DNA from: an uncultured Prevotella sp.
Lineage (GTDB): Bacteria; Bacteroidota; Bacteroidia; Bacteroidales; Bacteroidaceae
Reading direction: 5' to 3'
Assembly: GCA_902497035.1 (NCBI GenBank)
Contig: CABVDL010000061.1
Coordinates: forward strand, 1-15,553
Length of the DNA stretch: 15,553 nucleotides
Part shown: in pieces, positions 7,514 to 14,515 of the stretch
Position numbering within the stretch: position 1 is the first letter of the stretch
How the letters are laid out: every line of letters starts with the position of its first letter
Notes under the pieces: model-generated
What the model was told of the DNA's origin: nothing
Databases searched by the model: none
What the model saw: only the letters and a program-made list of their open reading frames with translations
Translations under genes and position numbers: made by a program

Positions 7514-8218
7514 ATGAAAAGGATTATCCTGTCTTTGGCCATTGCGGCATGCGCTGTCACGGCATCGGGTCAGCCCGAGCGCGGCACATTCTCCATTATC
7601 CCGCGTGTGGGTGTTGCCATTGCCAACATCAGCAATGAGAGTTTCGTGTATGATGAAAAGTTCTCATCGAGTACAGGAAAGTACCGCGAGGGGCTGACCG
7701 CTGGCATTGACGTGCAATACCAAGCCTCCGACATGCTCGCTTACTCGTTGGGCATCAGCTTTACAAGGCAGGGCTGCAAATACGATGACAGCGACCTAAG
7801 CACCGCCACCCCCGGCAACTATACGGGTTACAGCAACGTGCGCAACAGCCTCGACTATCTCAGCGTGCCGCTCGTGGGACATCTATATTTCGCTCCAGGA
7901 CTTTCGCTAAACGCAGGTGTCCAAGTTGGATTTTTGTTGCGCAGTAAACTTTCACTTGACAAGGCCGACCTCACCGTCAACAAAGACGGCAGCTACACCT
8001 TCACCAGCGAGGCACAACATGTGGAAAGCAGCTCCATGAATCTTAATAAGAAAGTGGATTTCTCTATTCCCGTCGGTCTGTCGTTCGAATATGCCAACGT
8101 CGTCGTTGACTTGCGTTACAACATCGGACTGACAAAAATCTACAAGTCAGTATTGACCGACAATGCTTGTCGGAACAAAGTTTTTGCGCTTACCGTCGGA
8201 TATAAGCTCGATTTGTAG
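7514..8218 (+). CDS. Outer-membrane beta-barrel protein, PorT/OMP_b-brl type
   Basis: Secreted protein of 234 aa that probably forms a small beta-barrel in the outer membrane. The N-terminus MKRIILSLAIAACAVTASG is a standard signal peptide, probably cleaved just before or after Gln20. The mature chain alternates short amphipathic strands and turns (GLTAGIDVQYQ, LAYSLGISFTRQG, DYLSVPLVGHLYFAP, LNAGVQVGFLLRSK, DFSIPVGLSFEY, VVVDLRYNIGLTKIYK) and ends with a strand, VFALTVGYKLDL. The phrase LDYLSVPLVGHLYF resembles the conserved core of the PorT-like barrel domain. The specific role (porin, assembly factor or structural) is unknown. I prefer the ATG at 7514 because it gives a clean basic n-region. 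The in-frame ATG at 7493, after an A-rich stretch and closer to the -7 box, would add MRLFDID and remains possible. It is a single gene, with its 3' gap filled by a palindromic repeat. Confidence 0.8.
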   Translation: MKRIILSLAIAACAVTASGQPERGTFSIIPRVGVAIANISNESFVYDEKFSSSTGKYREGLTAGIDVQYQASDMLAYSLGISFTRQGCKYDDSDLSTATPGNYTGYSNVRNSLDYLSVPLVGHLYFAPGLSLNAGVQVGFLLRSKLSLDKADLTVNKDGSYTFTSEAQHVESSSMNLNKKVDFSIPVGLSFEYANVVVDLRYNIGLTKIYKSVLTDNACRNKVFALTVGYKLDL

Positions 8219-8229
8219 ATATTTGTGGC

Positions 8230-8267
8230 TGGTGGCCGGCACCAGGCCGGCCACTACACTGCCACCA
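8230..8267 (-). repeat. Palindromic REP-like repeat, copy 2 (reverse orientation)
   Basis: GTGGCCGGC, loop ACCAG, GCCGGCCAC: perfect 9-bp arms, followed by TACACTGCCACCA. It is the reverse complement of the copy at 6-45 except for one loop base. It fills most of the 55-nt gap between the stop codons of the barrel gene (8218) and luxS (8274). The strong hairpin is placed where it could end or stabilise both converging transcripts, though it lacks a clear U-tract on either side. Confidence 0.85.
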
Positions 8268-8273
8268 AAATGA

Positions 8274-8753
8274 CTACCCAGGATATACCATATTCTCCGG
8301 CTTGATGTCGTCAAGCACCTCAGTCAGAAATTTCCGCGCCTCCCAGCGCGCCATGGGCAGGTCATGGAGCAGATAATTGCCGCAGTCGCGCGGAGCCGCC
8401 CCAGGGATGTCTCCCTCGAAGTTGGCAATGAAAGCAAAGGTGCGACGCATGAGGCCAACGATGTCTTTTGGCTCCAGATCGCCCCTCAGCAGCAGGTAGT
8501 TGCCTGTCAGGCAGCCCATCGGACCCCAATAAATGACGCGGTCTTTCCACTCCTCATCGTTACGGAGGAAAGTAGCGGCCAAATGCTCAATGGTGTGCAA
8601 GGCACCCGGATGGACGACCGGCTCGCGGTTGGGCTCCTTCATCCGAATGTCAAAGGTAGTGACCGTCTCACCGCCCACTTCGTCTTTTCTTGAGACATAG
8701 ATGCCACGCAACAGTTTCTCGTGATTGATGGTAAAGCTTGGAATTTTATTCAT
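8274..8753 (-). CDS. luxS: S-ribosylhomocysteine lyase (AI-2 synthase)
   Basis: LuxS, 159 aa, the usual length. It splits S-ribosylhomocysteine into homocysteine and 4,5-dihydroxy-2,3-pentanedione, the precursor of the signal AI-2. The metal site is intact: His53 and His57 in HTIEH and Cys124 in RDCGNY. The probable catalytic acid/base residues Glu56 and Cys81 (GCLTG) are also present. It lies 74 nt downstream of mtnN on the same strand, with no recognisable promoter or terminator between, so the two are probably co-transcribed and work in sequence. At its 3' end a palindromic repeat separates it from the convergent barrel gene. Confidence 0.97.
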   Translation of the reverse strand: MNKIPSFTINHEKLLRGIYVSRKDEVGGETVTTFDIRMKEPNREPVVHPGALHTIEHLAATFLRNDEEWKDRVIYWGPMGCLTGNYLLLRGDLEPKDIVGLMRRTFAFIANFEGDIPGAAPRDCGNYLLHDLPMARWEARKFLTEVLDDIKPENMVYPG

Positions 8754-8827
8754 GTTTGTATAATTACTAATGTCTGTTTAGCTATCTTCTAAAGGATGAT
8801 TAAAGCAGGCTTCATTATTGTTTATTA

Positions 8828-9553
8828 TTAATTTTTACGCTCTGCCTCACCCTTAGTCAAAGTCTGCAGGAAGTTGCGCGTCACCTCAAAGCTACCCTCT
8901 GCCATGCGGTCCCAGAAGTCGAAATACTGTGCGGCATTGGTATCTTTCAGCGGAACGTCGCTGATGATGCGGAAAGAAATAAACGGAATGCCATAGACAT
9001 AGCACGTCTGCGCTATCGAGCAGCTTTCCATATCGACAGCCTCTGCCTCGGGGAAATGTCCCAGCACCTCACGCATTTTCTCACGTGAATCAACAAACCA
9101 GTCGCCGCTCACGGTGAGTCCGGCCTTTATTTGCCGCCCCTCTGGCACGGCCACTTGCAAAGCCCGCTCCACCAGATCCTGCGGAGCCGCATAGCGCTCA
9201 GGCATTCCCATCACCTGGCCATAGGCCACATTGTCGCCACAATAGGCATCATGATACACACACGACGAGGCCACGACGACATCCAAGGGGTTAAGCCACA
9301 CGTCGGCCCCACCCGCGCATCCCGTCGAGATGATGAGGTCGGGATGATAGAGATTAATCATCTCCACCGCGCCGATGGCCGAATTGACTTTACCAATGCC
9401 GCATTGCTGCATGATGATTTCGTTGTCCTCAATACGGCCGATGACGAAAGTCTTGTGGTGACAACTCTCCTCGCGGGGTGTGTCAAGCAGCGTGCGAAGC
9501 TCGGCAAACTCCTTGTCCATGGCCACGATTATTCCTATCCTTTTGTTTGTCAT
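8828..9553 (-). CDS. mtnN: 5'-methylthioadenosine/S-adenosylhomocysteine nucleosidase
   Basis: MTA/SAH nucleosidase (Pfs), 241 aa. It removes adenine from S-adenosylhomocysteine and 5'-methylthioadenosine; the S-ribosylhomocysteine produced is the LuxS substrate. Family features: GIIVAMDKEFAEL at the N-terminus with Glu15 in the place of E. coli Glu12, QCGIGKVNSA (50-59), the STGCAGG loop (76-82), VDMES with Glu176, and RIISD with Asp199 in the place of the catalytic Asp197. All key residues are retained. The -7 box TAATTTTG lies 29 nt upstream. It is the first gene of the mtnN-luxS unit and divergent from the YfhO-family gene. Confidence 0.95.
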   Translation of the reverse strand: MTNKRIGIIVAMDKEFAELRTLLDTPREESCHHKTFVIGRIEDNEIIMQQCGIGKVNSAIGAVEMINLYHPDLIISTGCAGGADVWLNPLDVVVASSCVYHDAYCGDNVAYGQVMGMPERYAAPQDLVERALQVAVPEGRQIKAGLTVSGDWFVDSREKMREVLGHFPEAEAVDMESCSIAQTCYVYGIPFISFRIISDVPLKDTNAAQYFDFWDRMAEGSFEVTRNFLQTLTKGEAERKN

Positions 9554-9582
9554 ATATTAATCTGAGTCCTTTAATCTATCTG

Positions 9583-9590
9583 CAAAATTA
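9583..9590 (-). promoter_or_regulatory. -7 box for mtnN-luxS
   Basis: CAAAATTA on the plus strand reads TAATTTTG on the minus strand, an exact TAnnTTTG match 29 nt before the mtnN ATG. No -33 TTG is found at 19-21 bp spacing. Confidence 0.55.
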
Positions 9591-9652
9591 AAAAAAACTA
9601 TCCACAAATATTGTTTTAACGCTTCTTTTCAATGGTTGAATGAAAAAATAAT

Positions 9653-9660
9653 TAACTTTG
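9653..9660 (+). promoter_or_regulatory. -7 box for the YfhO-family gene
   Basis: TAACTTTG is an exact TAnnTTTG match 41 nt before the ATG at 9702. The in-frame TTG at 9636 lies upstream of this box, which argues against the longer N-terminus. No good -33 element is visible. Confidence 0.55.
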
Positions 9661-9701
9661 TAGGCTATAATAAGAAGAATACAAAAAAGACAATCATCGC
9701 A

Positions 9702-12233
9702 ATGAGAACATTGAAGAGCTGGCTGCCCGACATCATCGCTGTCGTGTTGTTTGCCATTATTTCGTTTGCCTATTTCATGCCGGCCGACTTCGAGGGCCGC
9801 ATCCTCTACCAGCACGACTCACAGGCTGGTGTCGGCGCAGGAATGGAATCTATGACCTACCAGGAGAAAACCGGGGAGAAGACATGGTGGACCAACGCCC
9901 TTTTCAGCGGTATGCCCAACTATCAAATTTCACCGTCGTATAAATCAACCTCTTTTCTTTCGACCCTCACCACGATTTACCATCTCGGTCTTCCGGGTTA
10001 CGTATGGCTGCTGTTTGCCTACCTGCTTGGCTTCTACATTCTTCTTCGTGCTTACGACTTTAAAGCCCACCTTGCGGCGTTGGGTGCCATAACGTGGGCA
10101 TTCTCAAGCTATTTTCTCATCATCATCGCCGCAGGCCACATCTGGAAAGTGATGGCTCTGGCCTATCTTCCGCCTATGATTGGCGGCATCGTGCTTGCTT
10201 TCCGCGGCAAATATTTGTGGGGGTTCGTCGTCACTGCCCTCTTCTCCGGCTTCGAGGTGCTGGCCAATCATGTGCAGATGACCTACTACTATCTTTTCAT
10301 CATCTTGTTCATGCTTCTGGCCTGGCTTTTCAATGCAGTGCGCAACCATCAGCTGAAAAGCTTTTTCAAGGCCGCGGGTGTGGCAGCATGTGCTGGACTC
10401 ATAGGCATCTGCCTCAATATCTCCAACCTCTATCACACGTGGGAATACTCAAAGCAGAGCATGCGCGGAAAGAGCGAGCTGGTGAAGAAGAACACGGCCA
10501 ACCAAACATCAAGCGGGCTCGACCGCGACTACATCACCCAGTGGAGCTACGGCATCGGTGAGACCTGGACGCTGCTCATTCCCAATACGAAGGGCGGCAC
10601 GAGTGGTGAGCCACTGTCGCACAGCAAGGCCGCCATGGAAAAGGCTGACCCCAATGTCTCACAGATGCTTCCGGGCATCTACGACGCCATTCCGCAATAC
10701 TTCGGCACGCAGCCCATGACGAGCGGCCCTGTTTATGTAGGCGCATTCGTGCTGCTGCTGTTCTTCCTCGGACTGTTTATTGTCAAGGGCCCCATGAAAT
10801 GGGCACTCCTGGCCGCTACCATACTGAGCATTCTGCTTTCGTGGGGCCGCAACTTCATGGGCTTCACCAACTTCTTCATCGACCACATCCCGATGTACGC
10901 CAAGTTCCGCACGGTGTCCTCCATTCTCGTCATCGCTGAGTTTACCATTCCACTGCTGGCAATGATGGCATTGAAAAAAGTGATTGATGAGCCCGATATC
11001 TTAAAGAACAAAAAGAAGTGGGTATGGACGAGCTTCGCACTGACCGGCGGCTTCTGCCTGCTGTTTGCCGTGCTGCCCGACCTCTTCTTCGACTTCCACG
11101 GCCAGACTGAGGGTCAGATGCTCCACTCTATCCAGGGCATGACGCCAGAGGCCTTCAACCAGATCAGCGGCAACCTCGCAGCCATGCACCGTGCCATGTT
11201 CACGTCAGACTGCTGGCGGTCGCTCATCATCATCATCATCGGCATGGCCTTACTGCTGCTCTTCAGCAGAAAAATGCTCAACGAGAAGGTCGTGGTGGGC
11301 TGCATTGCCCTGCTCTGTCTCATCGACATGTGGCAGGTTGACAAGCGCTATCTCAACGACGGCATGTTCGTAGAGAAGAGCGTGCGTGACAACAAACAGC
11401 CAATGACGGCTACCGACCAGCAGATACTGCGCGACAAGAGCCTCGACTACCGCGTGCTGAACCTTGCCTCCAACACGTTCAACGAAAACGAGACATCATA
11501 CTACCACAAGAGCATCGGCGGATACCATCCCGCCAAGCTTCGCCGCTACAATGAGCTCATTGAGTATTACATAGAGCCGGAGATGCGCCGCATGATGCCA
11601 GCCATTGCACAGGCCGGCGGCGACATGACGAAAGTCAACGGCGACTCCATCTATCCCGTACTCAACATGCTCAACGCCAAATATTTCATCCTGCCACTGC
11701 AGAACAACCAGACCGTGCCACTGCAAAATCCCTACGTCAACGGCAACGCATGGTTTGTAAACAAGCTGACCTACGTCAACAATGCCAACCAAGAGATTGA
11801 CGCCCTCGGCAAACTCGACCTTAAGCATGAGGCAGTGGCCGACCAGCAGTTTGAGAGCCAGCTGGGCAAGGCTGCCCAACAAGACGGCACCTCGATGGTC
11901 ACCATCAAGAGCTATGAGCCCAACCACCTCGTCTATGAGGCCAACAGCGACAAGGGCGGCGTGCTGGTATTCTCTGAGATTTACTATCCCGAATGGACGG
12001 CAACCGTCGATGGACATAAGGTGGATATAGGCCGCGTCAACTACGTGCTGCGCGCCATCAACGTCAAGCCCGGAAAACATGAGGTGGTACTCGACTTCCA
12101 CCCCGCCTCCATCCGCACCACGGAGGGCATAGCCTACGCATCCTACGGATTGTTGGCCGTGCTCGTCGCCTTAGGCATCTTCTTTGAGAGGCGCAAGCAG
12201 AAGCAGGCCAGGAACGGGGAACAAGACAAATAA
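9702..12233 (+). CDS. YfhO-family polytopic membrane protein (GT-C-like)
   Basis: Large integral membrane protein of 843 aa. It starts with a membrane segment (about 9-26), then an extracytoplasmic loop (FEGRILYQHDSQAG), then many hydrophobic helices, including GYVWLLFAYLLGFYILL and the conserved-looking stretch around AAGHIWKVMALAYLPP. A long periplasmic part follows, ending in a beta-rich segment (about 755-805, with EIYYPEWTATVDG and NYVLRAINVKPGKHEV) and a last helix (about 810-828) with a basic tail. This order matches the YfhO family, related to GT-C glycosyltransferases that use polyprenyl-linked sugars; in Bacillus subtilis YfhO works with CsbB in lipoteichoic acid glycosylation. The acceptor in Bacteroidota is not evident here. 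The ATG at 9702 fits the -7 box at 9653; a TTG start at 9636 would precede the promoter. A LolA-like gene follows after 21 nt, probably in the same unit. Confidence 0.88.
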   Translation: MRTLKSWLPDIIAVVLFAIISFAYFMPADFEGRILYQHDSQAGVGAGMESMTYQEKTGEKTWWTNALFSGMPNYQISPSYKSTSFLSTLTTIYHLGLPGYVWLLFAYLLGFYILLRAYDFKAHLAALGAITWAFSSYFLIIIAAGHIWKVMALAYLPPMIGGIVLAFRGKYLWGFVVTALFSGFEVLANHVQMTYYYLFIILFMLLAWLFNAVRNHQLKSFFKAAGVAACAGLIGICLNISNLYHTWEYSKQSMRGKSELVKKNTANQTSSGLDRDYITQWSYGIGETWTLLIPNTKGGTSGEPLSHSKAAMEKADPNVSQMLPGIYDAIPQYFGTQPMTSGPVYVGAFVLLLFFLGLFIVKGPMKWALLAATILSILLSWGRNFMGFTNFFIDHIPMYAKFRTVSSILVIAEFTIPLLAMMALKKVIDEPDILKNKKKWVWTSFALTGGFCLLFAVLPDLFFDFHGQTEGQMLHSIQGMTPEAFNQISGNLAAMHRAMFTSDCWRSLIIIIIGMALLLLFSRKMLNEKVVVGCIALLCLIDMWQVDKRYLNDGMFVEKSVRDNKQPMTATDQQILRDKSLDYRVLNLASNTFNENETSYYHKSIGGYHPAKLRRYNELIEYYIEPEMRRMMPAIAQAGGDMTKVNGDSIYPVLNMLNAKYFILPLQNNQTVPLQNPYVNGNAWFVNKLTYVNNANQEIDALGKLDLKHEAVADQQFESQLGKAAQQDGTSMVTIKSYEPNHLVYEANSDKGGVLVFSEIYYPEWTATVDGHKVDIGRVNYVLRAINVKPGKHEVVLDFHPASIRTTEGIAYASYGLLAVLVALGIFFERRKQKQARNGEQDK

Positions 12234-12254
12234 CATTGTAAGGCACTCATTCAA

Positions 12255-12887
12255 ATGAATATAAAATCATACCGATGGGCAGCAATGCTCATCGGCATAT
12301 TCAGTCTGCTCTTTTCATCAGAGGGCAAAGCGTCAAACGCCGGAGAGGCTCACGCCATGTTTCAAAAAGCCTGGAACATGGCCATGGGGCCAAACGGTTG
12401 CTCTTTAGGCTACTCAGTCAATATCATCGGCATCTACAAGACGCAGGGCAATATCGTCATCAAGGGTAAAAAACAGCACTTTGCGGAGAAACGCTACTGT
12501 GCTTGGAACGACGGCAAAAAGTTGTATTCCGTCGATTTGAAGAAGAAAAAGGTTGAGCTCCACAATCCGCTGTCGCCCAACCGCGACAAGTATCAGTCGA
12601 AGTTCACATTCAAGCCCGAGGATTACAACTATTCCTGGAGCAATCAGGAAGAGGGCATCGTCATCGCCCTCGACGCCAAGAAAAATGCCGCCAGCAGTGT
12701 TAGGCACGCAAAGGTAGTGCTCGACCGCAAGACCCACTACCCCATCATGCTACAAATCAAGGTGGCATTCTTTTGGACAAAAGTCTATATCTACAACTTC
12801 AGGCCGGGCAACATCAATGACAACGTTTTCGTCTATCCCGCCGCCCGGTTCAAGAATTACAAGTTCAAGAACTGTTGGCCTGACTGA
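12255..12887 (+). CDS. LolA-like exported protein (putative)
   Basis: Exported protein of 210 aa: signal peptide about residues 1-26 (MNIKSYRWAAMLIGIFSLLF, then SSEGKA), mature part about 184 aa. The pattern GNIVIKGKKQHFAEKRYCAWNDGKKLYSVDLKKKKVELHNPL, a sheet strand followed by a W-x-D-G-K-x-L-Y turn and then basic and N/P residues, resembles the LolA/outer-membrane lipoprotein carrier fold. So do the later strands EEGIVIALDAK and HAKVVLDRKTHYPIMLQIK. Similarity is by pattern only; it may be a LolA-like paralogue rather than the main lipoprotein carrier. It begins 21 nt after the YfhO-family gene and is probably co-transcribed, suggesting a shared envelope role. The last Asp codon and TGA stop belong to the first copy of a 24-bp tandem repeat, so the C-terminus may have been changed by that repeat. 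Confidence 0.65.
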   Translation: MNIKSYRWAAMLIGIFSLLFSSEGKASNAGEAHAMFQKAWNMAMGPNGCSLGYSVNIIGIYKTQGNIVIKGKKQHFAEKRYCAWNDGKKLYSVDLKKKKVELHNPLSPNRDKYQSKFTFKPEDYNYSWSNQEEGIVIALDAKKNAASSVRHAKVVLDRKTHYPIMLQIKVAFFWTKVYIYNFRPGNINDNVFVYPAARFKNYKFKNCWPD

Positions 12888-12929
12888 TGCGCTAATTGGT
12901 ATTCCGACTAATGCGCTAATTGGTATTAG
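12882..12929 (+). repeat. 24-bp tandem duplication covering the stop codon of the LolA-like gene
   Basis: GACTGATGCGCTAATTGGTATT (stop TGA included, 12882-12903 as one copy) is followed after CC by a second copy at 12906-12927 with a single difference (G to A), a 24-bp period. Copy 1 supplies the last codon and stop of the preceding gene. Copy 2 runs into the palindromic repeat at 12928 and forms CTAAT-TGGT-ATTAG, a small perfect inverted repeat at 12916-12929. Confidence 0.85.
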
Positions 12930-12962
12930 TGTAGTGGCCGGTCTTGTGCCGGCCACCAACCG
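12928..12962 (+). repeat. Palindromic REP-like repeat, copy 3 (forward orientation)
   Basis: AGTGTAGTGGCCGGT, loop CTTGT, then GCCGGCCACCAACCG. It is identical over 35 bp to the copy at 12985-13019. The arm tip has T opposite G, so the DNA stem is 8 perfect pairs plus one wobble. It starts 40 nt after the stop of the LolA-like gene. Confidence 0.88.
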
Positions 12963-12984
12963 CATTGACATACGATTTTCATCC

Positions 12985-13019
12985 AGTGTAGTGGCCGGTC
13001 TTGTGCCGGCCACCAACCG
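12985..13019 (+). repeat. Palindromic REP-like repeat, copy 4 (forward orientation)
   Basis: Exact 35-bp direct repeat of 12928-12962, 57 bp downstream start to start, with a unique 22-nt spacer between them. Short open frames across this region, which contain VVAGLVPATN twice, are translations of the repeat and not genes. Confidence 0.88.
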
Positions 13020-13066
13020 TCGAACACCCGCCCGACACGATTTATAACGATTAATACCGATGCAGA

Positions 13067-13103
13067 TGGTGGCCGGCACAAGACCGGCCACTACACTGCC
13101 ACC
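13067..13103 (-). repeat. Palindromic REP-like repeat, copy 5 (reverse orientation)
   Basis: Positions 13067-13097 are the exact reverse complement of 12928-12958 (31 bp). The copy continues into GCCACC, as the copies at 6-45 and 8230-8267 do. With copies 3 and 4 it makes a forward-forward-reverse cluster like a BIME. Copies 3 and 5 could also pair with each other as a long stem around a 108-nt interior. It lies 42 nt downstream of the stop codon of the RNA methyltransferase gene. Confidence 0.88.
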
Positions 13104-13145
13104 AAGCTGCATTACCCCACTGGGGAAAGGGGCCTGAGAGACCTC

Positions 13146-13934
13146 TTATTCCCTCTGCCTCACCGCCTCAAAAAGCAGGATTGCCGCTGAGACGGAAACG
13201 TTGAGCGAGTCGAGACGGCCCAACATCGGAATACGGATATGGGCGTCAGCCGCCTCACGCCAGATATCGGTCAGTCCCGTCGACTCCGTACCCATCACGA
13301 TGGCCGTGGGCTTACGCATGTCGGTGTCGTAATAGAGACGCGAGTCCTGCAGCTGCGCCGTTAGAATCTGGATGTGGTGCGCCTTGAGGAAATCAATGCA
13401 CTCCTTAGACGAACAAGCCACCGTCGGCACGGTGAAGATGGCACCAATGCTGCTGCGGATGAGATTAGGATTGTAGAGGTCGGTCAGCGGGTCACAGACA
13501 ATCACCGCGTCGGCGGCAGCCGCATCGGCACTACGCAGCACCGCACCGAGATTGCCCGGTTTCTCTACACGCTCCAGCACCATCACCAACGGCGAAGCAG
13601 ACAGCTGCAGGTCGTTGAGCGTCAGCGTCTTCGCCTTCATCACGGCCACGACGCCCTCGGTGGAGCCACGGTAAGCCAACCGCTCATACACCTTCGGCGT
13701 GACCTCATAGCTCTCCACGCGACGCACGAGGGCAAGGATATCGGCGGCACCCTCGTAAGCCGAAAGGATGTCGCGGCAATAAAAGATTGAGACGGCCTCG
13801 TAGCCGGCTTCCATGCAATGCACCAACTCACGGACACCCTCAACGATGAAGCGGCCCATGCGACGGCGTTCGGCCGACTTCTGCTGCAAGAGCACCACCT
13901 GCTTCACCTTGGCGTTCTGCGTACTCGAAATCAT
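13146..13934 (-). CDS. TrmH/SpoU-family RNA 2'-O-ribose methyltransferase
   Basis: SPOUT-fold methyltransferase of 262 aa; the family uses S-adenosylmethionine to methylate a ribose 2'-OH in rRNA or tRNA. An N-terminal RNA-binding part contains RFIVEGVREL (28-37). The three SpoU motifs of the knotted domain follow: PGNLGAVLRSADA with Asn128 and Arg134; IVMGTESTGL (212-221); and IPMLGRLDSLNVSVSAA (235-251) with Asn245. The target nucleotide cannot be assigned. I chose the ATG at 13934 because it is 21 nt downstream of the -7 box at 13956-13963, the same spacing as for the nitroreductase gene. An ATG at 13949 would be only 6 nt away, and one at 13982 would lie upstream of the box. Confidence 0.92.
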   Translation of the reverse strand: MISSTQNAKVKQVVLLQQKSAERRRMGRFIVEGVRELVHCMEAGYEAVSIFYCRDILSAYEGAADILALVRRVESYEVTPKVYERLAYRGSTEGVVAVMKAKTLTLNDLQLSASPLVMVLERVEKPGNLGAVLRSADAAAADAVIVCDPLTDLYNPNLIRSSIGAIFTVPTVACSSKECIDFLKAHHIQILTAQLQDSRLYYDTDMRKPTAIVMGTESTGLTDIWREAADAHIRIPMLGRLDSLNVSVSAAILLFEAVRQRE

Positions 13935-13955
13935 CTGACTTGTTTCCATCGTCAA

Positions 13956-13987
13956 CAAAATTACAATAAAAGTAACGGCCAACCAAA
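13956..13987 (-). promoter_or_regulatory. Promoter of the TrmH-family gene (-33 TTTGG, -7 TAATTTTG)
   Basis: The plus strand has CAAAATTA at 13956-13963 and CCAAA at 13983-13987. On the minus strand this gives TTG (plus-strand positions 13984-13986), a 20-bp spacer and TAATTTTG, a full Bacteroidota promoter that also decides the start codon of the gene. Confidence 0.75.
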
Positions 13988-13995
13988 TATTTTGC

Positions 13996-14003
13996 TAATT
14001 TTG
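13996..14003 (+). promoter_or_regulatory. -7 box for the NUDIX-GSCFA unit
   Basis: TAATTTTG is an exact TAnnTTTG match 30 nt before the NUDIX ATG. No -33 TTG lies at the right distance. It sits 9 bp from the -33 end of the divergent TrmH-family promoter, so the two may compete. Confidence 0.5.
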
Positions 14004-14033
14004 CGTTAGATAATTCATCATTCATTTCAGGTT

Positions 14034-14504
14034 ATGTCCTACACTTACAAATATCCGAGGCCGGCACTGACGGCCGACGCCGTTGTCTTCGCCAAAGACG
14101 GTGACTGCTTCAAAGTGTTGCTTGTCGAGCGCAAATACGCCCCATGCAAGGGTTGCTGGGCTTTTCCCGGAGGCTTTATGAATATGGATGAGACTACTGA
14201 GCAGGCCGCCCGTCGCGAGCTTTATGAGGAAACCGGCATCAAGGTGGGTGCCATGAGGCAGGTGGGAGCCTATTCCAAGGTGGACCGTGACCCGCGCGGC
14301 CGCGTCATCACAGTTGCCTACGCGGCTGTAACAGACCATCCTATCCCAGCAAAAGGAGCCGACGACGCGGCCCGCGCCCAATGGATTGACATCAGAGCGT
14401 TGCCGGCCTTGGCTTTCGACCACGACGAGATAATGCGCGACGCGATGCGGCTCATGGCCATTGACGGCCTGTCACCCACCAATTCTCCGTCGAATAACCA
14501 ATAA
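14034..14504 (+). CDS. NUDIX hydrolase
   Basis: NUDIX hydrolase of 156 aa; the family cleaves nucleoside diphosphates linked to another group, such as ADP-ribose, NADH or oxidised nucleotides. The Nudix box is complete: Gly47, Glu53, Arg61-Glu62, Glu65-Glu66 and Gly68-Ile69 fit GX5EX7REUXEEXGU. The N-terminal YTYKYPRPALTADAVVF is typical of ADP-ribose pyrophosphatase-like members. No DNA-binding domain of the NrtR type follows, so a regulator is unlikely. It is the first gene of a unit with the GSCFA gene 11 nt downstream and has a -7 box 30 nt upstream. The substrate is inferred only at family level. Confidence 0.93.
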   Translation: MSYTYKYPRPALTADAVVFAKDGDCFKVLLVERKYAPCKGCWAFPGGFMNMDETTEQAARRELYEETGIKVGAMRQVGAYSKVDRDPRGRVITVAYAAVTDHPIPAKGADDAARAQWIDIRALPALAFDHDEIMRDAMRLMAIDGLSPTNSPSNNQ

Positions 14505-14515
14505 TACGCAATGCA

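Noticed and set aside
12928..13019. CRISPR array, because of two identical 35-bp palindromic repeats with a 22-nt spacer
   Set aside because: Only two direct copies, a third copy inverted, the same repeat scattered singly elsewhere in the window, and no cas genes.
12817..13047. Short frame containing VVAGLVPATN twice, and the reverse frame with GTRPATT twice
   Set aside because: Both are translations of the palindromic repeats and the 24-bp duplication.
12928..13097. A MITE or insertion-sequence remnant bounded by 31-bp inverted repeats
   Set aside because: The same unit occurs alone at 6-45 and 8230-8267, a third copy lies inside, and no target duplication is visible; a REP/BIME reading explains more. 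Not fully excluded.
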